NCBI GenBank assembly: GCA_900550365.1
Contig: URRR01000012.1
Location: 1-64,000 of the forward strand
Length of the DNA stretch: 64,000 bases
DNA from: an uncultured Prevotella sp.
GTDB lineage: Bacteria; Bacteroidota; Bacteroidia; Bacteroidales; Bacteroidaceae
Direction: 5' to 3'
The translations under genes and the position numbers were made by a program. This document shows positions 43,836-52,082 of the stretch, piece by piece (the stretch's first letter is position 1; each line of letters starts with the position of its first letter). Under the pieces are notes generated by a model. That model saw only the letters and a program-made list of their open reading frames with translations. It was not told where the DNA came from and did not search any database.

Positions 43836-45500
43836 ATGGCAACAGGATTTTTATCGCCCGACTATATTTTTGAATCAAGTTGGGAGGTTTGCAATAAAGT
43901 AGGAGGTATATATACGGTCCTTTCGACAAGGGCTAAAACGTTGCAAACCGTATTGAAAGACAAAATCATTTTCATAGGCCCAGACGTATTTAAGGGCGAC
44001 AATCCATATTTTAAAGAGGATGATAAGCTGTTCAGCGACTGGGCAGCCAAGGCAAAGAAAGAGGGACTTACGGTCAAGATCGGACGCTGGACTGTGCCCG
44101 GAGAGCCTGTGGCCGTACTCGTGGACTTCAACCGTTATTATGAGGAGAAAAACGAGATATACACCCGCTTGTGGGAACTTTACGGCGTAGACAGTCTGCA
44201 TGCTTATGGTGACTATGACGAGGCCTCGATGTTCTCATATGCTGCCGCTAAGGTAGTGGAGAGCTTTTACGGCTTCTATCTTGACGATACGAAGAAGGTT
44301 ATATATCACGGCAATGAGTGGATGACCGGTCTCGGCCTTCTTTACATCAACCACAAGCTGCCCCAGATAGCCACACTTTTCACGACGCACGCTACGAGCA
44401 TAGGCCGCAGTATAGCAGGAAACAACAAGCCGCTGTATGACTATCTTTTTGCTTACAACGGCGACCAGATGGCCGGTGAGCTTAACATGCAGAGCAAACA
44501 CTCGATTGAAAAGCAGACGGCTAAGTATGTTGACTGTTTTACAACGGTAAGTGAGATAACTGCAAACGAATGTAAGGAGCTGCTTGACAAACCTGTCGAC
44601 TTTGTTCTTCCTAACGGTTTTGAGAACGATTTTGTACCCAAAGGCGCTCAGTTTACACGTAAGCGCAAGGCTGCCCGCAAGCGTATCTTCGACGTGGCAA
44701 ATGCCTTGCTCGGCGTGGAAATGGACGATGAGAACACACTTATCGTTTCAACCAGCGGCCGTTATGAGTTCCGCAATAAAGGAGTTGATGTGTATATTGA
44801 GGCAATGAACCGCCTTTTGCGTGACAACCGTTTGTCAAAGACGGTACTGGCGTTTATTGAAGTGCCGGGCTGGGTCGGTGAGCCACGTCAGGATTTGATT
44901 GACCGTGTCAAGTCAGGACAGAAGTATGACACGCCGCTGCACGTCCCGATGATTACCCACTGGCTTCACAACATGAGCCATGACAACGTGCTCGACATGA
45001 TGAAATATCTCGATATGCAGAACCGTAAGGACGATAAGGTCAAGCTGATATTCCTGCCTTGCTATCTTAACGGTGAGGACGGAGTGTTCAACATGAAGTA
45101 TTATGACCTTGTACTCGGCAACGATCTCTGCATATATCCGTCTTATTATGAACCGTGGGGCTATACTCCGCTTGAGGCAATAGCCTTTAAGGTGCCCTGC
45201 ATTACGTCTGATCTGGCCGGCTTCGGTCTGTGGGTCAATTCGGAGCTTGGACGCTATGGCGAGATAAGTGACGGCGTAAAGGTTATCCACCGCACAGACT
45301 ATAACTACTCTGAAGTGGCTGACAAGATAAAGGATACTGTGGCTGAATTTTCTAATTATACCCCGGCAGAGGTGAAGAAGTCACGTGATAATGCCGATAA
45401 ACTGTCGCGAAAAGCCCTCTGGAGTAACTTTATAAAATATTATTATCAGGCTTATGACTTTGCCTTGAGGAAGGCTGAAGAAAGGAAAAAGTCATTGTGA
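43836..45500 (+). CDS. Glycogen synthase, GT3 (eukaryote-like) type
   Basis: 554 residues. It extends alpha-1,4-glucan from a nucleotide-activated glucose. The N-terminal WEVCNKVGGIYTVLSTRA stretch, the YHGNEWMTGLGLLY region, the HATSIGR stretch and the YYEPWGYTPLEAIAF stretch with the E-x7-E pair fit the GT3 family of animal and yeast glycogen synthases rather than bacterial GT5 GlgA. This type is known in Bacteroidetes. The next gene encodes a glucan phosphorylase, so synthesis and breakdown are side by side. The sugar donor cannot be read from sequence. Confidence 0.9.
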   Translation: MATGFLSPDYIFESSWEVCNKVGGIYTVLSTRAKTLQTVLKDKIIFIGPDVFKGDNPYFKEDDKLFSDWAAKAKKEGLTVKIGRWTVPGEPVAVLVDFNRYYEEKNEIYTRLWELYGVDSLHAYGDYDEASMFSYAAAKVVESFYGFYLDDTKKVIYHGNEWMTGLGLLYINHKLPQIATLFTTHATSIGRSIAGNNKPLYDYLFAYNGDQMAGELNMQSKHSIEKQTAKYVDCFTTVSEITANECKELLDKPVDFVLPNGFENDFVPKGAQFTRKRKAARKRIFDVANALLGVEMDDENTLIVSTSGRYEFRNKGVDVYIEAMNRLLRDNRLSKTVLAFIEVPGWVGEPRQDLIDRVKSGQKYDTPLHVPMITHWLHNMSHDNVLDMMKYLDMQNRKDDKVKLIFLPCYLNGEDGVFNMKYYDLVLGNDLCIYPSYYEPWGYTPLEAIAFKVPCITSDLAGFGLWVNSELGRYGEISDGVKVIHRTDYNYSEVADKIKDTVAEFSNYTPAEVKKSRDNADKLSRKALWSNFIKYYYQAYDFALRKAEERKKSL

Positions 45501-45506
45501 GATTGG

Positions 45507-45572
45507 GAGTTAGGAATTAAGAAAATCGCAGGATGTCTTTAAGAAGGGGAATGCTGTCTTAATTCTTAACTC
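45507..45572. repeat. Decayed copy of the AATTAAGAGTTAAG inverted repeat
   Basis: GAGTTAGGAATTAAGA (45507-45522) and TCTTAATTCTTAACTC (45557-45572) match as inverted repeats at 15 of 16 positions. The word is the same as in the perfect repeat at 40356-40438, five kilobases away. It lies between glycogen synthase and phosphorylase. Confidence 0.75.
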
Positions 45573-45618
45573 TTAATCCTTAATAAAATATGAACATTTA
45601 TTGAACTTAAAATAGATT

Positions 45619-48174
45619 ATGAAGATTAAAGCTGATTATGTCAATGCCCCTCAATGGAAGGAGCTGACCGTGAAATCAAGATTGCCGGAACAACTGAAAT
45701 GTTTGGACGAGCTTGCACATAATATGTGGTGGGCTTGGAACTACGAGGCAAGAGATTTATGGAGAAGCCTTGACGAGCAACTCTACGAGGAAGTAGGACA
45801 CAATCCCGTTTTGTTGCTTGAGCGTCTCAGCTATGACCGCAAGGAAGAGATTGTTCACGACAAGGCCATAATGAAGAGAGTCAAAGATGTTTACAGAATG
45901 TTCCGTAAATATATGGATGTTAAGCCTGACAGCAAGCGTCCTTCTGTGGCTTACTTCAGTATGGAGTACGGTCTTAACCAGGTACTGAAGATATATTCAG
46001 GCGGTCTGGGTATGCTGGCCGGCGATTATCTTAAGGAAGCGTCAGACAGCAACGTAGATATGTGTGCCGTTGGTTTCCTTTACAGGTACGGATATTTCAA
46101 GCAGTCGCTGAGCATGGACGGCCAGCAGATAGCCAACTATGAGGCTCAGAACTTCAACTCGCTGCCTATCGAACGCCAGCTTGACGCTGATGGTAATCCT
46201 CTCGTTGTAGATGTTCCTTACGTTAACTATCTTGTTCACGCATATGTATGGCGTGTGAATGTAGGCCGTATCTCGTTGTATTTGCTCGATACGGACAACG
46301 AGATGAACTCTGACTTCGATAAACCCATCACTCACTCTCTTTACGGCGGTGACTGGGAGAACCGTCTGAAACAGGAAATCCTTCTCGGTATCGGCGGTAT
46401 CCTTACACTGAAGAGACTCGGAATAAAGAAAGATGTTTACCACTGCAATGAGGGACATGCCGCTCTCTGTAATCTGCAGCGCCTCTGTGACTATGTTCAG
46501 GGCGGACTGACGTTCAATCAGGCGCTTGAGCTTGTACGCGCATCTTCTCTTTATACAGTGCACACTCCGGTTCCTGCCGGCCACGACTATTTCGATGAAG
46601 GTCTCTTCGGAAAATACATGGGTGGTTATCCTTCAATTCTCGGTATCAGTTGGGATGAGTTTATCGGCATGGGCCGTACTAATCCTGATGACCACAACGA
46701 GAAGTTCTGTATGTCAACATTTGCATGCAACACCTGCCAGGAAGTTAACGGCGTGAGCAAGCTGCACGGCTGGGTTAGCCAGAAGATGTTCTCTGGCATA
46801 TGGAAAGGTTATTATCCTGAGGAAAACCATGTAGGATATGTTACCAACGGTGTGCACTTCCCGACATGGGCAGCAACAGAGTGGCGTAAGCTCTACGCGC
46901 AGTATTTCGACGAGTCGTTCATGAGCGACCAGAGCAATGAAAACATCTGGCACGCAATCTATAACGTGCCTGACGACATAATCTGGGATACCCGTATGGG
47001 CTTGAAGAAGAAGCTGACTGACTATATCCGCGTTAAGTTCCGCGAGACATGGCTGAAGAACCAGGGTGACCCTGCACGTGTAGTCTCTCTCTTGGAGAAG
47101 ATTAATCCTAATGCGCTAATGATTGGTTTCTGCCGTCGTTTCGCTACTTACAAGCGTGCTCATCTGCTCTTCACCGACCTTGACCGTCTTTCAAAGATAG
47201 TCAATGATCCCCAGCATCCGGTGCAGTTCCTCTTCGCAGGTAAGGCTCACCCTGCTGACGGAGCCGGCCAGGGGCTGATAAAGAAGATATTTGAAATAAG
47301 CCAGCGCCCTGAGTTCCTTGGCAAGATTATCTTCCTTGAGGACTATGACATGCAGCTCGCACGCCGCCTCGTTTCAGGTGTTGATATCTGGATGAATACC
47401 CCGACACGTCCTCTTGAGGCATCAGGTACATCAGGTGAGAAGGCTGAAATGAACGGTGTGGTCAACCTCTCAGTGCTCGACGGATGGTGGCTTGAGGGCT
47501 ATCGTGAGGGCGCAGGCTGGGCTTTGACCGAGAAGCGTACTTATAAGAACCAGGGATATCAGGACCAGCTGGATGCCGCTACTATCTACGGCCTTCTTGA
47601 AAATGAGATTATACCTTTATATTATAATAAGAACGAGAAGGGCTACAGCGAGGGCTGGATTCAGGTAATCAAGAATTCTATTGCCAAGATTGCTCCTCAT
47701 TACACAATGAAGCGTCAGCTTGACGATTATTACAGCAAGTTCTACACCAAAGAGGCTCTCCGCTTCAAGAAGCTTTCTGCCAATGATAACAGACTGGCAA
47801 AGGATATCGCTCAGTGGAAGGAAGCTGTGGCAGAGCGTTGGGATTCGATAACTGTCGTCTCAAAGGAAACAACCATGCCTTCTTCAGGAATGGAGACAGG
47901 AGTTGAATATAAGATTAAGATTGTTGTTGACGAGCAGGGGCTCAACGACGCTATCGGTCTTGAGTTCGTGTCAGTTACTACAGACAAGAACGGCGAGGAG
48001 AGAATCTCAAATGTATTCCCCTTCAAGCTTATAGGCAATGAAGGCAATCTTTATACATTCGAGGCTGTGGTTGAGGCTTCAGAGGCCGGAACTTACAAGA
48101 CCGGTATCAGAATGTATCCTAAGAATGAGAATCTGCCTCATCGCCAGGACTTCTGCTACGTTAAGTGGATTTAA
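45619..48174 (+). CDS. Alpha-glucan phosphorylase (GT35, DUF3417-type)
   Basis: 851 residues. It releases glucose 1-phosphate from glycogen or maltodextrin. The N-terminal 100 residues (LDELAHNMWWAWNYEARDLW) are the DUF3417 region of this subgroup. VAYFSMEYGLNQVLKIYSGGLGMLAGDYLK and the PLP-binding EASGTSGEKAEMNG follow. The last 110 residues form a beta-rich domain that is not needed for catalysis in shorter relatives. No branching or debranching enzyme gene is nearby. Confidence 0.94.
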   Translation: MKIKADYVNAPQWKELTVKSRLPEQLKCLDELAHNMWWAWNYEARDLWRSLDEQLYEEVGHNPVLLLERLSYDRKEEIVHDKAIMKRVKDVYRMFRKYMDVKPDSKRPSVAYFSMEYGLNQVLKIYSGGLGMLAGDYLKEASDSNVDMCAVGFLYRYGYFKQSLSMDGQQIANYEAQNFNSLPIERQLDADGNPLVVDVPYVNYLVHAYVWRVNVGRISLYLLDTDNEMNSDFDKPITHSLYGGDWENRLKQEILLGIGGILTLKRLGIKKDVYHCNEGHAALCNLQRLCDYVQGGLTFNQALELVRASSLYTVHTPVPAGHDYFDEGLFGKYMGGYPSILGISWDEFIGMGRTNPDDHNEKFCMSTFACNTCQEVNGVSKLHGWVSQKMFSGIWKGYYPEENHVGYVTNGVHFPTWAATEWRKLYAQYFDESFMSDQSNENIWHAIYNVPDDIIWDTRMGLKKKLTDYIRVKFRETWLKNQGDPARVVSLLEKINPNALMIGFCRRFATYKRAHLLFTDLDRLSKIVNDPQHPVQFLFAGKAHPADGAGQGLIKKIFEISQRPEFLGKIIFLEDYDMQLARRLVSGVDIWMNTPTRPLEASGTSGEKAEMNGVVNLSVLDGWWLEGYREGAGWALTEKRTYKNQGYQDQLDAATIYGLLENEIIPLYYNKNEKGYSEGWIQVIKNSIAKIAPHYTMKRQLDDYYSKFYTKEALRFKKLSANDNRLAKDIAQWKEAVAERWDSITVVSKETTMPSSGMETGVEYKIKIVVDEQGLNDAIGLEFVSVTTDKNGEERISNVFPFKLIGNEGNLYTFEAVVEASEAGTYKTGIRMYPKNENLPHRQDFCYVKWI

Positions 48175-48235
48175 TGACAATAGGCATTAACCGTTTAAGA
48201 TGTGTCTTATACTCTTGAATGGTATATCACTTCTT

Positions 48236-48275
48236 ATGCGTCATGTGAATTAGTTTGTTCACGTGACGCATTTTT
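48236..48275 (+). terminator. Terminator of the glucan phosphorylase gene
   Basis: ATGCGTCATGTGAA pairs with TTCACGTGACGCAT (one G-T pair) and is followed by TTTTTG. Confidence 0.85.
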
Positions 48276-48390
48276 GTATCTCAGTTGCCTTTCTTTGTTT
48301 CTTGCTTATGTTTAATGAGGCAAGTCTCTTTTCGTAATAATTGTTAAATTAACGTTCGGCTGCCACAAATAATGCTTTTAAGCTAATTGT

Positions 48391-48478
48391 AAAAGGCCGT
48401 GTTTTGTCAATCAAAAGGCCGTCAATCGGATTGTAAAAGACGGCCTTTCACAACCCGATTGACCGTCTTTTGGTCTGA
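48391..48478. repeat. 22-nt intergenic tandem repeat, locus F (four units)
   Basis: Units start at 48391, 48413, 48435 and 48457, exactly 22 bases apart, with spacers GTCAATC, GGATTGT, ACAACCC and GGTCTGA. Unit 2 (AAAAGGCCGTCAATC) is the exact reverse complement of unit 4 of locus H, 15 kb away, and pairs with unit 4 of this locus at 13 of 15 positions. Confidence 0.9.
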
Positions 48479-48543
48479 AAACTACCGTTTGAAGCACAAA
48501 AAGAGGGAAAAATGCAGTTTTCTGAAAAATATCTTTGAAAATG

Positions 48544-48575
48544 TTTGGAGGTATGAGAAAGAATGCTTACCTTTG
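48544..48575 (+). promoter_or_regulatory. -33/-7 promoter of the tRNA genes
   Basis: TTTG at 48544-48547 and TACCTTTG at 48568-48575 are 20 bases apart, 44 bases before the first tRNA. Confidence 0.7.
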
Positions 48576-48619
48576 CAACCGCATTTGAGCGATAATGCTT
48601 CGGTACAATAAACCGGAAA

Positions 48620-48707
48620 GGAAGTTTGGGTGAGTGGCTGAAACCAGCAGTTTGCTAAACTGCCGTGCGAGTTTATCGTACCGGGGGTTCGAATCCCCCA
48701 GCTTCCG
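48620..48707 (+). tRNA. tRNA-Ser (GCT)
   Basis: 88 bases with a seven-pair acceptor stem (GGAAGTT against AGCTTCC, one G-T pair), a GCAGT/ACTGC anticodon stem, anticodon GCT at 48654-48656, a long variable arm as expected for serine, and a GGGGGTTCGAATCCCCC T-arm. The 3' CCA is not encoded. Confidence 0.95.
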
Positions 48708-48739
48708 CTGTGGTGTTGGGAAATTTGAACATCTGATAT

Positions 48740-48811
48740 GGTGGATTCATCTAATGGTTAGGATACAAGATTCTCAATCTTGGCATAGGGGTTCGATTCC
48801 CCTATCCACTA
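48740..48811 (+). tRNA. tRNA-Glu (CTC)
   Basis: 72 bases. The acceptor stem is GGTGGAT/ATCCACT (first pair G-T), the D-arm ATCT/GGAT, the anticodon stem CAAGA/TCTTG with anticodon CTC at 48773-48775, and the T-arm AGGGGTTCGATTCCCCT. The 3' CCA is not encoded. It follows tRNA-Ser by 32 bases. Confidence 0.92.
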
Positions 48812-48815
48812 CAAG

Positions 48816-48854
48816 AAGAAGTCATGAAATGATAAGTTTCATGACTTCTTTTTT
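48816..48854 (+). terminator. Terminator of the tRNA operon
   Basis: A perfect 14-bp stem (AAGAAGTCATGAAA against TTTCATGACTTCTT) with a seven-base loop, followed by TTTT. Confidence 0.92.
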
Positions 48855-49021
48855 ATTTTGTATTTTCAGTTGTGAAAGATGCTTCCAGAGAATATGCTTA
48901 CGGGCCGATAGCTATATGGATTACCATATAACAGGTATGTGTGTGGGTTGACATGACCCTTGAATAATGGCCTCTGTCTGAATGTTTAAGCAAGATTTAT
49001 GATTGAAAATAATATGAACCG

Positions 49022-49096
49022 GTATAAAACAAAAATTGATTGTCTCACGACAACCAATCTTTTATTAACCTTAATAATCTAATACCATGAAAAACA
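49022..49096 (-). ncRNA. Candidate small RNA of about 75 nt
   Basis: On the minus strand a full promoter is followed by about 35 bases without an open frame of useful length (TTTTTCATGGTATTAGATTA and on). Then comes an intrinsic terminator: ATTGGTTGTC and GACAATCAAT (one G-T pair) around a GTGA tetraloop, then TTTTTGTTTT. The unit is complete in itself and stands alone between the tRNA operon and DUF3256. The sequence gives me the impression of a family common in Bacteroidales, but I cannot verify this. Confidence 0.6.
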
Positions 49097-49101
49097 CAGT
49101 G

Positions 49102-49133
49102 CAAAGGTATGGATTATTTTTAATCTGACAAAA
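49102..49133 (-). promoter_or_regulatory. -33/-7 promoter of the candidate small RNA
   Basis: On the minus strand TTTTG (49133-49129) and TACCTTTG (49109-49102) are 19 bases apart, the ideal spacing in this window. No gene start follows within reach, which points to an untranslated transcript. Confidence 0.65.
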
Positions 49134-49157
49134 TATTCATAAGAAAAAGTCTGTTTC

Positions 49158-49802
49158 CTAACAAATTTTAAAACACTTTCCATTCCATTTAAAGGTTTTT
49201 TGCCTTATCAGGGCTTTTATACTGTCATAATCGTCTTTTGACATGAGTGGAATGTTGAGGCTGAATGTTATTGCGTTTTCATCTTTTGAGATGTCAGCGC
49301 TGATTATAACTGGTTCAATGCTTCTTTTGAGTTCCTCATACTCGTCTACCGTCATTGTGTCAGTTTCAAAATACGCGAGCAGAGAATCTGCGTTGTTGCT
49401 GAGTGACAGGTTGAAGTCTGACGCGATAGGGCTCCAGGTTGTTGAGTAAAATCTTATTTCGCTGTCAGGCACAGGCTTCGTCACCGTTTTCAGTAAACAT
49501 ACAATCTGTGTGGAGTCGTTTAATGGCAGAAGTTTTATCTGCAGTCTTGCTGCTTCATTTAGATCAATCTGGGCGAAGCTATTGTTAGCGGTGAATATGC
49601 GCGTTGTTCCGTTGAGCGAGTTCTTTATTTCAATTGTGTCTTGAACTCCGGCAAACTCGTTGATTTCCTTTCTTTGGTCATCGTCAATATATGGAAGAAT
49701 CTCTTGCGGGATAGTTTTGATAATATCAGTCACAGTGGTTTGCGCCATGACCTGTGCAATTCCGAGCAATAATAATGTTGCTATTAATACGGTTTTTCTC
49801 AT
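49158..49802 (-). CDS. Secreted DUF3256 family protein
   Basis: 214 residues with a signal peptide ending VMAQ. The body resembles DUF3256: IPQEILPYIDDDQRKEINEF, then ARLQIKLLPLNDSTQIVCLLKTV, and a conserved FKWNGKCF-type end. The function is unknown. It is 44 bases downstream of the phenylacetate-CoA ligase gene on the same strand and is probably co-transcribed. Confidence 0.8.
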   Translation of the reverse strand: MRKTVLIATLLLLGIAQVMAQTTVTDIIKTIPQEILPYIDDDQRKEINEFAGVQDTIEIKNSLNGTTRIFTANNSFAQIDLNEAARLQIKLLPLNDSTQIVCLLKTVTKPVPDSEIRFYSTTWSPIASDFNLSLSNNADSLLAYFETDTMTVDEYEELKRSIEPVIISADISKDENAITFSLNIPLMSKDDYDSIKALIRQKTFKWNGKCFKIC

Positions 49803-49846
49803 TTTATGTCAATATATATATTATTGTCAATAACTATTACTTATTA

Positions 49847-51154
49847 TTATTTCCGCCCTTCGCGGCGGTCGTTTACGCGCACAGCCTTGCCGTCACTTGT
49901 AGGTATTGAACCTTTGTTAACGAGACGGACTTTAGGAGTAAGCAATATCTCGTCTTTCAGTGCACGCTGTATGTTTTTTGTCAGTTTCTGCAGTTCCGGG
50001 TACACGTCTGTCGGCATGTCGTCAAGTTCTACGTCAACGGTCATTATGTCGTTGTCGTCAACGGTGTCGAGAGTTATCAGATAATTGCTGCCCAATCCGG
50101 GGAATTGAGCCAGTATCTTCTCGACCTGCATGGGGAATACGTTGACGCCCTTGATGATGAACATGTCATCTGTGCGCCCTATTATGCGGTCAATGCGGCG
50201 GTGAGTGCGCCCGCAGGCACATTGTCCAGGGATTATTCTTGTAAGGTCGCGTGTGCGGTAACGCAGTATCGGCATCATCGTGCGGTCAAGAGTTGTGAGC
50301 ACCATCTCGCCGTATTCGCCGTCAGGTACAGGCTCAAGAGTATCAGGGTTGACGATTTCTACTATGTAATTATCCTCCCAAAGGTGCATGCCGTTTTGCA
50401 GTTTGCACTCAAAGGCCACGCCGGGGCCGTTCATCTCAGTCATTCCGAAGCTGTTGTACGCTTTCACTCCGAGCAGTCTTTCGATGCGTCTTCGCTGTTC
50501 GTCAGTGTGCGGCTCGGCTCCGATGAACAGTGTATGCAGCTTGGTATCGTGAGGGTCAATCCCTTCTTCGCGGAACACTTCGGCCAGTCTTACTGCGTAA
50601 CTGGGTATGGCGTGCAGGCAAGTCGTGCCGAAATCGCGTATGAACATTATCTGCCTTTTGCTGTTTCCGGCAGCAGCGGGAACAGTCGTCGCGCCCAGTT
50701 TTTCGGCTCCGTACTGAAAGCCAAGTCCTCCGGTGAACATTCCGTAGCCCGAACTGTTCTGGAAAACGTCAGTGTCACGGCATCCCACCATGTACATATT
50801 GCGGGCTATCATGTTGGCCCACGAGTCAATGTCATGGCGCGAGTACACCACTACCGTCGGATGTCCGGTCGTGCCGCTTGATGAATGTATGCGTATGGCA
50901 TCTTTCATATTGCCGGCTACAAGGCCGAAAGGATAGTTGTCTCTGAGGTCCTGTTTGGTCGTAAACGGGATTTTCCTTATGTCGTCTACAGTTTCTATAG
51001 ATTCGGGAGTTATGCCAAGCCGGCCGAGCCTTGCCCCGTAAAAGGGGGAGTTCATAGCCGTCATGATAGTCTGTTTTAGTTTCTCGGCTTGCAGCTTTCT
51101 GAGCTTCTCACGTGGCATGGTTTCTATTTCCGGTTGCCAATATTCTCCGTTCAT
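49847..51154 (-). CDS. paaK: Phenylacetate-CoA ligase
   Basis: 435 residues. It activates aryl acids such as phenylacetate with CoA and ATP. The adenylate-forming motif is HSSSGTTGHPTVVVYS, followed by YNSFGMTEMNGPGVAFEC, LRYRTRDLTRII and the C-terminal IIKGVNVFPMQVE. In Bacteroidales this gene often stands with indolepyruvate ferredoxin oxidoreductase genes and serves aromatic amino acid metabolism. Those genes are not seen here. Confidence 0.93.
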   Translation of the reverse strand: MNGEYWQPEIETMPREKLRKLQAEKLKQTIMTAMNSPFYGARLGRLGITPESIETVDDIRKIPFTTKQDLRDNYPFGLVAGNMKDAIRIHSSSGTTGHPTVVVYSRHDIDSWANMIARNMYMVGCRDTDVFQNSSGYGMFTGGLGFQYGAEKLGATTVPAAAGNSKRQIMFIRDFGTTCLHAIPSYAVRLAEVFREEGIDPHDTKLHTLFIGAEPHTDEQRRRIERLLGVKAYNSFGMTEMNGPGVAFECKLQNGMHLWEDNYIVEIVNPDTLEPVPDGEYGEMVLTTLDRTMMPILRYRTRDLTRIIPGQCACGRTHRRIDRIIGRTDDMFIIKGVNVFPMQVEKILAQFPGLGSNYLITLDTVDDNDIMTVDVELDDMPTDVYPELQKLTKNIQRALKDEILLTPKVRLVNKGSIPTSDGKAVRVNDRREGRK

Positions 51155-51445
51155 GCTGTTTGTCCTTTCTTTTTGTTGTTTTTTCAGCTTGCAATATTAC
51201 ACTTTTATTTCGACATTACCAATTAAATTGAACATAATTTATCCATATGCACAAGAATTATGAATTGTTGAAATAATGTTAAACGTAGCAGTGGACATTT
51301 CATTACTTAACGCGCCGTAAAGCCCCTTGCCGGAAAAAATAATGCTGGCGGCCGAAATAAGGCGGGAAATAAGCGTGTTGTGCAAATGCTTGTAATACAG
51401 CATGTTACATATTCCGGCTGTTCTGATATATGTTTTTTATAAGGA
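51155..51445. other. Intergenic stretch without a recognised gene
   Basis: The region upstream of paaK holds a possible weak -7 (minus strand TAATATTG at 51198-51191) and no open frame that I would support. ATATTCCGGCT at 51410-51420 recurs at 51446-51456. Confidence 0.5.
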
Positions 51446-51577
51446 ATATTCCGGCTGTTTCTGTATAAAAAGGCTGCTTTTTGTTCTTCAATATGCCATG
51501 TTTTGCTTTGCGATTGACCGTTAACGGCTATGTAAAAGACCGTCAACAGTGTTCCGACAGGCCGTTAAGAGTATTTG
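51446..51577. repeat. 22-nt intergenic tandem repeat, locus G (up to six units)
   Basis: Units start at 51446, 51468, 51490, 51512, 51534 and 51556, exactly 22 bases apart. Good cores are AAAAGGCTGCTTTTT (51468) and AAAAGACCGTCAACA (51534). Spacers include GTTCTTC, GCTTTGC, GCTATGT and GTGTTCC. The first units are decayed. The locus lies between the divergent paaK and purU genes. Confidence 0.75.
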
Positions 51578-51935
51578 TGAGAGCCGTCGCCGTTGTCGTA
51601 AGTGGCGTTTTAATGTGTTTTGATTTCTATTTCGTGAAAATTAAATGTAAAGGAAATGGAAAAATAAAGAATGTCTCTATTCTTAAAAATGGTTAACGGT
51701 CGGGCGGTTGGTTAGGTTTTGGCACGATAATGCTCTGTCCGTGAAAGCCCTTTGTTGCGTAACGTATATATGGCTGATACATTTCCATTTACATCCGCTA
51801 AAACGGCGGATGAACCGTATTGTAATGTATTCCATGACGATTTGCCACAACTTTTTATCTCATTGCTGTTATATGATACAAATTGAAAGGAATATCGTGC
51901 CACTTTGCAAAGATTATTAATTTTATCGGTAAAAG

Positions 51936-52082
51936 ATGATTGCTAATCCGAAGTTTTTAGCTAATTTTGCAGATGATTATGCGCTAAAGGCTTATCGCCT
52001 GTGTAAAGGCATGCCCGAAGCCATGAGTAGACTTTGCGTTATATATTATAAAAAGGTAAAGAAACAGATAAATAGCCAATGA
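51936..52082 (+). other. Possible 48-residue ORF overlapping the purU start, or structured purU leader
   Basis: An ATG at 51936 opens a frame of 48 codons (ends KKVKKQINSQ) whose TGA overlaps the purU ATG by four bases (ATGA). The purU promoter -7 lies inside this frame, so from that promoter only an inner ATG at 52011 could be used. The same bases can fold: GGCTT pairs with AAGCC around GCCT/AGGC at 51989-52022. I cannot decide between a coupled small gene and a leader structure. Confidence 0.35.
51940..51969 (+). promoter_or_regulatory. -33/-7 promoter upstream of purU
   Basis: TTG at 51940-51942 and TAATTTTG at 51962-51969 are 19 bases apart. The leader to the purU ATG would be just over 100 bases. 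Confidence 0.65.

Noticed and set aside
48634..48951. Open frame over the tRNA genes
   Set aside because: It covers both tRNA genes and their terminator.
48620..49157. tRNA genes as an integration site of a mobile island
   Set aside because: No integrase, no repeated tRNA end and no foreign genes follow; ordinary genes continue on both sides.
51481..51696. Plus-strand open frame of 71 codons between paaK and purU
   Set aside because: Its first part is repeat locus G and the rest has no protein-like features.
51961..52078. Known riboswitch upstream of purU (tetrahydrofolate or ZTP class)
   Set aside because: I could not match the conserved bases of either class; only simple nested stems are present.
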